A stretch of 64,000 nt of DNA from Mrakia gelida (Eukaryota; Basidiomycota; Tremellomycetes; Cystofilobasidiales; Mrakiaceae), in the NCBI GenBank assembly GCA_024345305.1, contig BRON01000004.1:434001-498000 (forward strand). The letters run 5' to 3'. Shown here piece after piece: positions 45,629-58,800 of this stretch; the stretch's first letter is position 1; every line of letters starts with the position of its first letter. Made by a program: the position numbers and the translations under genes. The notes under the pieces were generated by a model that saw only the letters and a program-made list of their open reading frames with translations, did not search any database and was not told the DNA's origin.

Positions 45629-48600
45629 CTACCTCCCTCGCAATCTCGGATCCAGTCTGGCCCTCTCTTCCTTCTGCCTCTTCATCTTTTCCTTCTCCGT
45701 CTCCCTCTCCTCGATCATCCTGAGCACGTCGGGACGCATCGCCCTAAGTCGCTCGCGGTCCTGAGATCCGGGAGGGGCGTTGGCGGCGAGAACATCGAGG
45801 GTTTGCTCGTCGGTGAGACCGGTTTGGGTTCCCGGATGAGGTTGAGGAGGAGATCGTTGCTGAGGTTGGGGGACGAGAGGAGGTTGAGAAGGGAATCGAG
45901 GGTAAGGGAACGATCGAACGTGAGGTTGAGGTTGGTGAGAGGGAGGTGGGAGGAATGGCTGGCGCTGTTGTTGCTGGTAGACAAACTGCTGATGCTGGAG
46001 GTACTGAATCTGCTGCTGAGTGATTGCTTGTTGGTGCAGGAACGCCTGCTGCTGAAGGTAGAGGGGAGGTGGTGGTGGAGCGAACGGGTTGGGGGCGAGC
46101 TTTGGTTGGACGAAGAACGTCGGCGGTAGGGCGGGCTGTGGAGCAGCGTAAGGGTTGAATCCGGCTGGAGGAGGTGGTGGCGGGTAAGAAGGGTTGCGAT
46201 TGGGAAGAGGAGGAGCGGAAGGAGGAGGAGGAGGAACTTGAGGCTGGACGAAGGATTGGATGAGTCGAGGATCGACGGGTTGACGATGGTGCTCGACCTG
46301 ATCGAAAAGAAAACAGGAAAAGAACAGGCAGGTCAGCAAGATAATCGAACGACGGAGAGACGTGAAGAGCGTAGGACTCACTGGACAAGCTTCCTCAGGA
46401 CGATCCTCGACGATGCTTTCCTGACTGACCTCGTCGTCCTCCATCGAGCCAGCAGTAGAGTCCTCCTCGACCTCCTTGAGCTTCTGATCGACTGGAATCG
46501 ATTCCGATGGCTGATCTCTCGTGGTAGAGTCTTCGTTCTGAGGGTGAGGAAGGAAGAAACGAGTCGGTTAGTCGAGCTCGTCGAAGTCGCGTCCGCAACG
46601 GGAATCGAGACGAGTCACTCACAGGCGTTGATAGAGCTCCCACCCCTTCCTCCTCCTCCTCCGAATCATCTGAATCGTTGACACCAGCGAAGGTGAGCTT
46701 CTCTCGAGGTCGTCGAGATGGCCTATGCTCGACTGATGCCTCCTCCGTCGTATCTCCCTCCTTCTCTTGGACTTTCTCGACGGTCGCGGCGTCTTCCATT
46801 GGAGAGGGAGACCTTCCGACCTGAGGAGCGTCGACCAGCATCCTTTCAGAGTACGATGAAGATCCGGAGCGAGAAGGTGAGGCGGATCGAGTTCGAGGAC
46901 GAGCTGGGTTCGGTTCCGAGTCGCGACGACCAACGGGAGATCTGGAGTTTCGGCGCGAGGAGGCCCTGTGGGAGTGTCGAGAGTGGTGTTGGTCGGAAGA
47001 GCGAGACCTCGAGCGAGATCTTCCTCGTTCCTCGTAACCTCTGGAAGGAGGAGACCGGTCTCGACCTCTTGAGTCGGCGTCAGAGGTTCGATGTCGATGA
47101 GGACTGAAGACCCTCTCCTCTCTCTCGTCTCGAGAGCGGTCGCGCCCACGAGATCCAGACCCATACAAGTCTTGTCGACGTCTCCTGTAAGAAAAAGGGA
47201 AGACATCGAGAGAAAGTCAGCGTCCATCTCGTCTCCTCGCTTCGATCCTGAGTCGGACGAGCAACGACGCGCCGCGAAGAGACTCACTCGAACTCCCTCT
47301 CCTTCTCCCTCTCCCTCTTCCTCTGCTTCTTCTCCCTTTCCTTCCTGTGCTTCCTCTGCTTCCTCTCCTTCTCCACCCTCTCCTTCTCCTCGTTCCTGTA
47401 CACGTCCTTCGGCTTCTCCGCCTCCTCCAAGCGAAGCTTCTCCTCCACTCGCTTCTTCCTCTTCCGAGCCTCCGCTTCTACTTCCTCCTCCTCTTCTTCA
47501 CCATCATCCCCGAACATTCTCTTCACGCTCTCGGATCCGCTGGCTCGTCGAGGGAGGTCGGGAAGACCAGTGCCTGCTGAAGAAGTCGGCGAGGGAGCGG
47601 CGGAGAGGGATCCGAGGGAAATGGTGAGTTTCTTTGGCGAGGGGGGTGGCTGCTGTTGTGGTTGCTGCTTCGGGATGGTGATGGCGAGTCGAAGGAGGGA
47701 GGACTCTCGTCGAGGAGGAGACGTTTGGGAGAGAGGACCTCGAGACTCGATCGAATGAAGAGTGGACGAATCTTGATGATCGGCCGAGCTCGACGCGACG
47801 GGGTGTTCTGGTTGAGTTGGAGGTTCGGACTGACGAGCTGAACCCGGATCGGGAGGCGAGGAGTTCGAGGAGCTCGAGGAGTTGATTTCAGAGATGAGTA
47901 CACGTTCGTCCGAGGTCGGCTTGAAGTCGGCTGGGAGCTGCTCCTCCTTCGGCGCGACGGCGTCGTTCGACGATGATCTCCTCCCCTCTTCCTCTCCCAA
48001 CTTCGACCCAGCTTCGTTGTCCCTAATCTCCTGCTTGACACCCTCCTTCTTGACCCCCTTCTCCTCCTTGACCGGCAACCCTGCTACCTACGACGCTGCC
48101 CTCTCGCTCTGCTCCTCCTTCTCCTTCTCTGCTCTTCGAGCGTCCTCCTCAGCTTCGTGTTGATCGCTCCACTCAGCGAGCTGCACGGCGGTGTACTCGG
48201 CCGTAGGGCCTGTGGGATGGAAGGAGGGCTCTCGCTGCTTCTCCTCGATCTTGACCTTGACGTCTTCGACCTCGACGGGCTGCTCGACTGGAGGGAGCTC
48301 GCTGATTTCGACCTTCACCACTGGTTCCGACAAGGACGAGGGCATGGGTCGGTGTGGAGGAGGTTGGCAAATGGGGAGAGTGGAGGGAAGATTTGAAGCT
48401 TGAGAGAGGATGGTCGTGCGAGCGGAGGGAGGCGAGGGTCGTTGAGCGGGTCGGAGGGAGACAGGCGTCGGCGGCGAGTCGTAGGGTCGTGAGGAGGTAG
48501 AGTGAGATTGTTGGTTAGAGGATCGAGGTCCTGTGGGGATGGATCGAGAGGGAGGGACGAGAACTCTTGGATCGGGTGGGTAGGCCTGTCGATCTCGAGG

Positions 48601-49987
48601 ACCTCTCGGCGGAGATGGGTTTCGCTGCTGGTGTTGGTGGGGAGGAGGGTCGCGATGGGAGAGATGAGGAGGAGTTGCTCTGCTGTCGGAGTTGAAGGAG
48701 GGTCGCAGAGGGTTGTAGGGGAGCGAAGATCGGGTGTAGTCAGGGAAGGTAGGTCGACTGGAAGATGAAGAGAAACAAGTGAGTGACTGTCGAACGACGC
48801 GAAGCAAGAAGAGACACGAGAGCAGGACTGACCCGTTGATCCTCCTTGATTCGACTGGTCCTCGAGAAGGTCCGGACGCAGCGTACGAGGGTGTTGCGTA
48901 GAGGTCGTCACGGCTGCCGAAGAGAAGGGAGGAAAGGGGAACGGGTCGGGTCAGAGCTCGCTCGAGAAACACGCGTGAGGGCAAAACGAACTCACTCTCG
49001 GTCTCGATCCCACTCTCTTCCTCGAGAGTCCGACCTCTCTCGTCCCTTCCCCTTGTCCGAAGATCGACGAGGAGGAGAATCATCCCTCCTGCTGGGTCTG
49101 TCAAAGGCATACAAGGGGTTTGATCAGCTCAGCTCGAAGACACCGACGCCCACCGAGGAAGAAGAGATCCGCTCACCCTGCTCCATAAGTATCGTAACCC
49201 AAGTCTCTCTCATATCCCTCATCATACCCTCGACCGTGCCTGAAGATTGCGACGAGGAGAGAGGACGGAAAGATCAGCTTCGACTCCCATCGTTTCGAAA
49301 GCGAACGAGGAGTCAACTCACCTCGAACTCATCGATCTCGACCTCGATTCTTTCAGCCTCTCCTCCTCCTTCCACCTATCGTCCTCGTAAGAGGTCTCCC
49401 ATTCGGTCGATCGTACCCGTAGGAAGACGAGGAACCTCGAGGTCCCGAAGGAACAGCTGTTGGAGCCGGACCCCATCCGCCGTTCTCGTCGTCGTCCTCG
49501 GTTCGAGCGGTGTTGGATCTGGAGCGAGGTGGTGAAATTTCTGGAGGAGGGGAGTAGGAAGGGACCATAGGAGGTTCGGGTTCGAGCTCCTAGAGAAGGG
49601 AGCGTAGTACGAAGACAAGGAAGAAAGAAGGGCAGGAGGACAAGGACGTCGAATGAGCTCTGCTCTCTTCTGCCTCTCTTCGACGCTCGTATAGGAGGGT
49701 GAAGACTCACGATGACGGTTATGAGGTCGTCTGGATCCTCCTCGTTGTAGACGTGAATGTCCCACTCATTCTCGGCCTGAACCTACGCAGAGAGGGAGAA
49801 GCAGAGGTCAGCTCGAGAGAGAGACAAGGTCGGAATTGGAGCAAGCTCAACCAACCTGCTGTTCCGTCGTCGCTTTCCTTCCCAGAGGCACCAGAAGCTG
49901 ACCGTAGCGAGGAGGAGCCTTGGGCTTGGGTAGCATGAAAGGCGTCCCATCACTGCGCTTGCCGTACTTCCTCTGGCGAGATGCCAT
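45629..49987 (-). CDS. Tandem-array protein B, with an in-frame TAG
   Basis: The start ATG at 49987 gives MASRQRKYGKRSDGTPFMLP then KPKAPPRYGQLLVPLGRK. After an intron comes VQAENEWDIHVYNEEDPDDL. Several short Ser/Arg-rich exons follow (DDLYATPSYAASGPSRGPVE; SRSIPTGPRSSNQQSHSTSS), then an acidic/basic stretch EYTAVQLAEWSDQHEAEEDA ending SERAAS and a TAG at 48090-48088. The same frame continues without interruption as VAGLPVKEEKGVKKEGVKQE through a highly charged KERKQRKHRKEREKKQRKRE coil to 47284. It then splices to SR-rich SRGYEERGRSRSRSRSSDQH, the acidic LTFAGVNDSDDSEEEEE motif and a Gln/Pro-rich region (QQAITQQQIQYLQHQQ). The terminal module is TGLTDEQTLDVLAANAPPGS then RERLRAMRPDVL, TAG at 45631-45629. 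Either one protein with a disrupting TAG, or two genes split there. Confidence 0.55.
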
Positions 49988-50787
49988 CGCGGCAGCGTCG
50001 AAGAGAAGGAGACGACGAGAAGGAGGAACTGGGAGAAGGGAGAAGGAGGCTTGGGTTGGAGCTGATGATCAAGGACGAACAAGGGGCAAAGAGAGTTAGA
50101 GTGCGTCCAAGCATCAAAGAGACGTATACGAAGGGCTCACTTCGAGAAGGAATAAGAGTTTGGTGGAGAGTGGAGCGAGTGGCGGTTGGTTGAAGGAGAA
50201 GGGAGGGAGGGAGGGAATCGAAGTTGAGCTCGTGCGAAAGCGCCCTGCCTTCTTCTGGCTTCTTCCTTCTTCCCGCGCTCTCGAGTCAAATTTTCTTGCT
50301 CTTTCCGTGATCCTAGACCTATGCAGCCTTTCGATGGTGAAGTGGCGTTTCTTGCTTCGGCGAGACTTCTCCCTTCCTCTCCCTCCTGCTCCTCCCTCGT
50401 TCGCTCGTCTCGACTCGACCCTCATGGCAAAACTGAAAGAAGCCGAATTATCGAAGAAAAGACGAATCACGTGCTAGGGAAAACGATGTGGGTAGTGTAC
50501 TGCTAAACGGAAGATGAGAGTGCGAGAGCTAAAAGGGGAGCATGCGAAAGAAAGACAAACGAACGCGTCCGAGGAAACGAAAGCAAAGTGTGAGAACGAG
50601 CGAGCGAGCGAAAGGCGAAGCGTAACGAGACGAGGAGCAAAAACACGAAGATCTTTAAAAGCATGAAGAGTAAAAGCTGGGCGGGACGAGCGAAGAGAAC
50701 TCTGGAAAACATCGAAGGGAAGGACGAAGGCGAGGCAAACGAGGGAACCAAACGAACACGACGCGACCTTCCACCCACATCTCTTCC
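49988..50787. other. Intergenic between tandem genes B and C
   Basis: About 800 bases: promoter of B and 3' region of C. A GAGCGAGCGAGCG tract lies near 50597. Short open frames only, all low complexity; I see no gene. Confidence 0.4.
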
Positions 50788-53700
50788 CTACCACCCCCTA
50801 CTACTGCTACCGAGCAGCATCTCGACCCACGCGCTCAACTCAGCCTCCCTTCGCTCGACCGAAAAACTCACTCCAGGATCTTTGATCCTCAGCTCTTCTC
50901 GAGCTCGCGTCCCAGCGGGGTACTGAACGGAGAGATGGTCGAGAAGCTGTTCGTTGCTGAATCCAGTCAAGACAGGATTAGGTCCGGGAGGGGGTGGCGG
51001 TGGTCGTTGCAGAGGATCTGATGTGGATTGGACTGGGGAGTGATAAGGGGCGAAGAGGGGAGGAGGCTGAAGTTGCGAAGGAGGAGGAGGAGGAGGGAGG
51101 AACGACTGTTGATTCTGCTGCTGGAGATGAGGAAGAGGAGCTGGTTGCTGCTGTTGCTGGATGGCTTGGATAGTTTGTTGAATGATGGCTTGTTGCTCGG
51201 GTGTCAGCAAAGGGACGGTGGGGACGGCGTTCGAGCCGTTGCTGAGAGCGACCGACGGCAATCCTCCTGGTGCGAGTTGAGGTGGAGGAGGAGGCTCGTT
51301 CGGCTGTTGATGGTATGCGTGAGAAGGCTCTTGCAAGGGTTGGTGTGCTAGATGGTCTACCTGGAAGGGAGAAACGAAAACAGGTCAGCGAAAGAGTGGA
51401 GAACGACGGCTCGAAAGCTCCGAAAAACGACGCGTCGAAACTCACAGGTGCTTCGACAGCAGCCACCGCGTTCACCTCCTCATCTGAGTCGTCATCTGAA
51501 TCATCCCCCACTCCTGCGAACGAGAGCTTAAGACGAGGAGCTCGAACGACCTTCTGCTCGTCGACGCGTCCCTCTTCCGTCTCTTCCTCGACCTCGACCG
51601 TGGCCGACGTCGCCGTTGCAGACGGATCCTCCTGGTTCCTCGAAGCGTCGGACGAAGTGGTTTCCGGTTCTGGTTGGTACGAGATTCGTCGAGGAGGAGG
51701 AGGCGAAGCCGACCTCGAACGACGACGAGTCGAAGAGGGGTGCGAGTCGCGTCGAGGATAGTTCGGTTCGAGATGCTGGAGACGATTCGCCGAGGGCCTG
51801 CGAGCGGTTGGTAGTTCCGCAAGGCAGCGCCATTCTTGACGAGGTCTTTGGGGAAGGCGGTCGAGTTCGAGTACTTCCAAACCGAACTGTACGAGAAGAG
51901 GAAGAGGAGCGAGATCGTAAGCGACGGAGGCGACCTCAGAACAAGCCGTGAAGGAAGGTCGAAAACGCACCTCCGCCCTCGTCTGCAGCACACCGTATCC
52001 CACTCGGAGGACGATCCCAGAACCGAACGACCTTCCTTGACCATATGCCTTGACGACGTCCCGCGTTCGAACGAGACTGCCCACTTGGAAGAAGATCGAG
52101 CTCTTCGACGACCCTTTCTTGAACGCGACGATTCCTCCCTCTTGTAGGTGTGACAGGAAGAGCCCTTCATCATCGTCGGATTTCAATCCAGTGACACAAA
52201 GGTCTGCGAACGCGCGATGGTCGAGAGAGCCGTGACGATGGTCCGACAAGAGCGCCTGGTCCGATGAGCGATCTCGGAACTGAAGGACGAAGGAGAACCG
52301 ACGACGATCCGACGACCAAGGAAAGCAAGCGATGATGAGGCCATAGCGAAGGAGGGAAAGGTATAGTCCGATGGCCTGCCAAGAAGCGAATACAAGGATA
52401 TCAGCTTCGAGTCTTCATTCGAGAAAGGAGAGGAAAGACGAACCGTGATCGATGATTTCGCGTCGACTCGAAGGATGCGACCGGTGGGAGTCGAGGGTTC
52501 CGTTCCGACGGGCCAGGCTAGGTGAAGAACATGGCCATCGGAGTCTATCACCAGCTTGTTGGTGACGGCGAAAGTTTGCTCGGCTGTGGAAGGAAGGAAA
52601 CAACGCGTCGAGGTCAGCGATTCGTCGGTCGAGAGCAGTTGCAACGTCGAAGACGAAAACTCACCGTCGTCCTGAGTGTCGAAGAAGATCGCCGACTCGG
52701 CCGAGGACAAGCGAATCCTGAGCAGAAGAAAGAGATAGACGAGCAGTCAGCCAAGATGCCGTCGGAAAGGATAAGACGATGGAACGGAAACTCACTCGAC
52801 CGGCTTGACCAGAGCGATGAACTCGAGCATCTCCTCGATTTGTATCCTTCCAACGCTTGGGTCGAGGTCGATTATGAGAAGCTTGGTATCGGTAGGAGGA
52901 ATGAGTTTGGCGTCCTTGGGAGGTGGTCCTCGACGTGAAGGAGGTGGGGATGTTCGACGTGACGGAGGCGAGGAGAGTCGATCGGTTCGACGCGTCCTGT
53001 CGGACGAAGGGCTTCGAGCCTCGTGTCTTCGAGGAGGAGGAGACCTGCTTCGAGGTCTGGATCGGGTGAAACCCTTGTCTCGACGAGGACTGGGTGACCT
53101 GCGAGCTCGAAAAGGAGGAGGAGGGGAGTCGCGTCCTCTTGGGACGATTGGACGATGAGGACTGATGGACCTGAGTCTTCGATGAGGAGAGGCGTCTCGT
53201 CGGTGAGCGGGAGGTGACTGATAGTGCCTTCCACGGCGAGGAGGAGAGAGATCGCGTCGACGAGGAGGAGGGGATGGTTCGCGTCGACGAGGAGGAGGGG
53301 ATGGGTCGCGTCGAGTTCGAGGCGGAGGTGATGCGTCCCGTCGTCGAGGAGGAGAGAACTCGGGTCTGCGACAGAAAAAGGGATAGCCGTCAACAACGGA
53401 AATCCCAATCCGTGAATGCGAGGAAGCCTCAGACGCAAACGAGACGAGAGACGAAGAAACTAAACTCACTCAGCTCGCCGGCTCGATCCCTCCTTCCACT
53501 TCATCGCATCCCTCTCGTCGCTGTCCCTCCTCCTACCAGAATCCGACGTTCTCCTAGCCCACTTCTTCTTCTTCTCCTCCTCCTCCCCATCCTCACGTCG
53601 TTGTTCTTCCCCTCCTGCTGCTCGTGGTCCTTCCGTCGTCGACGACCCTCTCCTACTCCGGTCGTCATCGGTTCCCTCGCCTCTCCTCCTCCCCTCAACG

Positions 53701-55169
53701 GATCGACTTCGAGCTCGAGGCTCATCTCGCATGACCTTTCGGTCAAAGAACTCTGGGCTCCGACCTCGATTCGCAGCGGACGAGGCGGAGGGAGAGGGAC
53801 TTCGTTGAGAGTGGTGGGTGCGAGTTGACGCCGCGACGGAAGCGACGATGGGTTGAGAAGACGAGGCGATAGGTGGCTGCTGGTGTTGGTTGGTGATGGA
53901 AGCTCGGATGAGGTCTTGCACCGATAATTGAGGAAGTTGGGAGTAGGAGGAAAACGAGGGAGCGGTCGGTTCGGTTCGAGTCGAGGTTTGTTCGCCCTGA
54001 TCCATCTTGCTCGCCTCGTTCTGAGCGAAGAACGACATCGCCGACGGTCGACTTCGAGACGGCTGCTGCTGCTGAACGGTGGAAGATGAAGAAGGACTTG
54101 GCGCGACTGGATCCGTAGGTCCTGATCCTCGAGCTGAATCCTGCTGCTCTGCGTTCGACGCGACGCGGTTCACCGTCGACGTTGTTCCTGTTCCATTTCC
54201 TCGTCCCATCGACAACGAAGAGCTAGCCTGTTGCTTCTGCCTCTTATGATCCTGTCCGTTGGTTCGTCCTCCTCCGTCCGTTCCGACATCGAGAGCTCCA
54301 GGTCGCCTTCGAGCGTTCTCGAGACGAACTCGTTCAATCACCGTCTGCATCGACTCGAAGCCCTGCTCGGGTGCTGCTGCTTGGTCGGGTTGAGGAGTCT
54401 CTCGTTCCTGCTGAGTTGCGATCTTGGATTCGAGTTGCAAGGACGGCGCCTGAGGTTGCGGGGCTGCTGGAGTAGGAGGAGAGGGAGGGTGGGAGGAGGG
54501 GAGAGAGATCGTCGGTGGTACGTTTTCGAAGGAGACAGCAAGTCGGCGGAGGGTTGAGAGGGAGGTCCTTGAAATGAGGATCGAGGTCCGGTAGGGATAG
54601 GTCGAGAGGAAGGTCTGAAGGCTTGAGGAGGAGATTGTTGGAGGAGTTGGCTTCGCGGACCTTTTGGAGGGGATGATATTCGAGCAAGAAGGGATGGAAC
54701 TCGAGGGGAGGGAGCTGATGTTCTACTTGGTCGATCGAAGTCGGGTTCGTAGAAAGTCGAAGCGAGGGGACTGAAGGAAAGAAGAAGAAGATGGAGGAGA
54801 AAAGGTCAGGAAGAGGCGTCGGAGCTCGCGAGCTCAGAAAAAGGGAGAGCCGATGAGAAGGCACTCACAGCTCCGTCGAAGGCTCAGGGAGGATTCGCGA
54901 AGGTCCTGAAGCCGACGGGGAAGCGTAGATGTATCTGAGATGGGTAACACAGAGGGAGGGGAGGTGAGGAAAGCTCAGGGAGATGTCGAACGAGGGGAGG
55001 TGGAGAGACGAAGGGAAGCTCACGCTCTGTCTCTTCCTCTGAGCTCGGACGACGACCCAGGGACGATAGCTCTAGGCCTGTCGCTGGTAAACGAGACCCG
55101 AGAGAGTAGTCGATCGAAGTCGGGCTTGATGGGTCGATTCGAGGAGCTGGAAGATGGAGGTGGAGCCAT
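50788..55169 (-). CDS. Tandem-array protein C: SR-like with two RRM-like segments
   Basis: The start ATG at 55169 gives MAPPPSSSSNRPIKPDFDRL. The following exons (YIYASPSASGPSRILPE; RPSSRPIPTGPRSSFQGPPS) are homologous to the N-terminal part of B. A long exon to 53466 is Gln/Ser/Arg-rich (SMQTVIERVRLENARRRPGA; QLPQLSVQDLIRASITNQHQ). Next is an RS/RDxSPPPRRR repeat region. First RRM-like segment: TDTKLLIIDLDPSVGRIQIE, EMLEFIALVKPVE, RLSSAESAIFFDTQDDGE, FAVTNKLVIDSDGHVLHLAW. Second: FADLCVTGLKSDDDEGLFLS, SSKSSIFFQVGSLVRTRDVV, GIVLRVGYGVLQTRAEV. Then VLELDRLPQRPRQEWRCLAE, the acidic LSFAGVGDDSDDDSDEE, a poly-Q segment (QQAIIQQTIQAIQQQQQ) and the terminal module LTGFSNEQLLDHLSVQYPAG then REELRIKDPGV, TAA/TAG region at 50788. 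Clear paralog of A; longest family member. It could be two genes joined, but no internal stop forces that. Confidence 0.62.
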
Positions 55170-55899
55170 CGCTGCTCTGGAGGGAGGGACGTGAAGGAGC
55201 GAAGAAAGGTCGAGCTGCTGAAGGTCGAACTCGACGTCGAGCTGGTGGTGCTAGAGGGAAGAAATCAAGAAAAAATCAGCACTGTCAAAGAGAAGAGAAG
55301 GTGGAGAGCACGAGAGACATACCTTCTGAGCTCTGAGAGGATGTCTAGAGGAAGAGGAGTGAGGGTCGAAGGAAAGGAAGGGAGAGAAAGGTGAGCTCGA
55401 GAAATCACGCCGACCCCCTCGCCTGCCTCCTCTTCTCCCCTTTGCTCCCTTCGACTTGAGATTTTCTCGGTGTTTCGCGCTTGAGTATGGAATACCACCC
55501 TCTGGATAATCGGATGAGAGATGAGTTCGACTTGTTTTCTTTGAATATAGCCGGGCTTGGGCTTCTCCTCCCCGCAGGCCTCCCGTGAGCTTGGACTTCG
55601 TTTGTTCTCCCCTCAACCACGTCTCTCCCTTCTTTGCTTCCCTTTTCTCTTCCTTCGGGGCATGCTTTCTTTGTAAACGACGACACTCCCTCTCTCTCAC
55701 TGCTGCTAGATCATCTTGCTCGTGCTTCTTTCGTTCCGGCGCCCTCTGTGAGTGGGATATGCGGGCTCGGGCCAACACCTCGTCAGCTCCGTTTGCTGAC
55801 CTCTCCCTCCCTCCCTTCCCGCTTTTCCAGATACATAGACACTCCTCCCAACCACCTCCATCAGCATCGACACTCTCTCTTCATATCTCTTCCCCTCCC
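55170..55899. promoter_or_regulatory. Divergent promoter, tandem gene C / OSBP-related gene
   Basis: About 730 bases between divergent starts. A minus-strand splice-like pattern near 55190-55250 may be a 5'-UTR intron of C. On the plus strand, a CT-rich leader (55790-55900) precedes the OSBP-related ATG. Confidence 0.4.
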
Positions 55900-58800
55900 A
55901 TGATGACGGTCGAGCAGACTCTTTTAGCGGACATGTCCAAGGTCAGTCGTCCTCCCTCCCTCCCTCGCCTTCTCAGCTCGCCTCCTGCCTCCCTTCGAGC
56001 TCGGTTTTGACCCCCTCCTCCTTCTTCCCAGTCCATCACCGAACTCGAGGTCGCTCTCTCCATCCTTCGCCCCGAACTTCGAGTCCGAGATCAGCAGCTT
56101 CTCGGGATGGGCAAGAACGACAAAAAGAAGATGAAGAAGCAGAGGGAGAAGGAGGAGAAGCTAGAGAGGGAGCTAAGTGGGTTAGGAAAGAGTGGGAAAG
56201 CTCCAAAGAAGCCTAGAACAAGTGAGTTAAACACCTCGGCTCTCTGTGTATACCTCCCCTCTGTTGTTCCAGGTCTCACAAAGAGGGAGGGATCGAACGA
56301 CTCTCGTTCCCCTCTGAGCTTGAACTGACATCACCCTATCCCTCCCTCCTCCTCCTCCTCCTCCTCCCCACTCTTTTCGCTCCCCTTTCCTGCACCTACC
56401 TCTTTCTCGTTGAGGATCTGCTCCCGACCTACTCCTCCCAGCTCGATCTCAATCCCAACCTACCTCGCTTCGAGAGATCCAGAAGGTCTCGTCCGAGTCA
56501 GCTCCTCCTCAACTTCCGCCTCATCAAGTCAACGGACACCTCTCCGTCCCTCCTCCTCCCTTCGCCTTTGGTCCTGCGGTCGGGATCGTCATGGCTCACA
56601 CGAGTCTAGGGACAGACAGTCTACAGCACTTCCAGCAGACGGCCTCGAAGGAGAAGCATCATCACAAGGGTTTGAGAGCTATGTTCAGGAAACGTGAGTC
56701 CTGTGTTGCCTCGAGCTCGAAGCGCGTTTGGTGCTCGAAGCTGACTCTTCCTCCTTCTCTCGAACAGCCTCCCACTCCTCTGGATCGACTCCTCACTCCT
56801 CCACTCCATCGACACCGACCCTCTCAGCTACTCCGGACATCCCTCCCGCTTCCACATCTCGCAGTCAACGATCGCACTCCTCAACATCAAGTCGAACCGT
56901 CAAGATCGCAGCTCCTCCTCCTCAGATCTCCTCTCCCTTCCGACCTCCAAATCACCCATCCAGTAGGGACGACTCCCCAGTCCTTGCTCAGCTCAGTCTC
57001 AGTCTCTTCAAACTTCGAACCCTTCACACCTCCCTCACCGCCCTCCTCGATCCCAAAACACCAACCGGAGGAAAGACACTCGACCTCCCGGCAGCCTCGT
57101 TGGAGGAGCACGGCCTTTCGTTCGCTGGTCCGAGCTCAAACGGATCTATGCTGGTCGTTCCCGAGCCGGACTCGCAGGGTGTGTACGAGGAGGGAGACGG
57201 AGACGAACGGACACCGAGGAGACCTGTAGCTGGGAGAGGAGCAGGAGGGCACGAGAGGAGGGACTCGACGTCGTCGTTGATCTCGAGCGTCCTCTCCGTC
57301 TGGTTCGACGCTGAGATGGTCCCTTACGAGTCCGACGGATCCGACGAAGACTACGAGGAACCATCAGGCTGGCGAGATCCTCTCGAGATCTTCGACTCGG
57401 ACGAGGAGAACACGATCTCCTCGGGCTCCCCGGCTTCGACTCCCTCCTACTCCCCTCCCATGTCCACACCCACCTTCTCCCTCCTCTCCGACACCCTCAC
57501 CACCTCCTCAGGATCCATCTCGAATCCAAGCCTCGCCTCTACATCACCTCCGTCCCATCAATCACAATTCTCACACCCCTCCATCTCCCCTTCAACCTCC
57601 ACACCCGACACCTTCTTCACGTCGGCTCGAACCTCCCTCTCCCCCTCCGACGCGTCGACAGCTCAACCCTGGACTCCGACCGGTCAAGTCCATCCAACGT
57701 CCGAAGCATCGAGTGCGTCATCGTCCTCGCACGCGAGCAGCAGCAGTGCGACGAGCACTCCCATCCCTCAGGTCGAATGGAGGACGAAACTCCCAGCCGT
57801 CACTCCCAAGGACGAGGGAAGTCTACTCGGAGTGCTGAGGAAGAGCGTTGGTAAGGATATGAGTCAGATCACGATGCCAGTGACGTTCAACGAACCGTTA
57901 TCGCTGTTGCAGAGGTGAGCTCGACCCCTCACGTCCCTTGTTCTCTCGTGACCGAAGCTGACTTTCGCCACTTTGTCCTTCCCTCGATCAACAGACTGGC
58001 CGAGGACGTCGAGTACACGGATCTTCTTACGCTCGGAACTCGCTCGTTCGATTCCATCGAGAGGATCGCGCACATCGCTGCCTTCGCCGTTTCTGGATTC
58101 GCGGCGGCGAAGATGAGATCGTCTCGGAAACCCTTGTTCGTCCTCACTCTACTCCCAGCTTTTTCCGATGAAGATAATCGATACTGACTTCCCTCATCTC
58201 TTCTTCGGTCATCCAGCAACCCCATGCTCGTACGTTCTGCTGGAACTACTTCGCGTCACTCGAGGTGATGCTGAACTGACGCGTCTCTCATGTCCTTTCC
58301 TTCTTCTCGTTCCCAGGGAGAGACCTACGAGCTCGTTCGACCTGGACTTCGCTTCGTTGCCGAGAAGACCTCTCATCACCCACCGATCATGGCATCCCAC
58401 GCCGACGGAGACGGCTGGGAGATGTGGCAGACTTCAGGAGCGAAGAATCGACTTGCTGGTTCGTCTCGTCTTTCCTTCCCTCGCCCTGCTCTTCCTCGTC
58501 GCCCTCGTCGCCCAAGCTCACAACCTCGCCTCGCACTCTTTTCTGGTGTCGCAGGAATGTCCCTCGAGATCGTCCCCGTCGGCTCAACGTTCGTCAAGAT
58601 CCTCAGCACCGGCGAGACCTTCACCTGGACGAAGCCGTCGTCGTACGTTCGGAACCTCGTCGCCGGAACGAAATACGTCGAAATCATTGGGAAGATGGAG
58701 ATCGTGAACCTCAACACTGGAGACGCGTGTGTGCTGACGTTCAAGGAGGCTTCTTGGGGTGGATCTGGGAGGAACGCTGTTTCGTGAGTCCGACGCAAGA

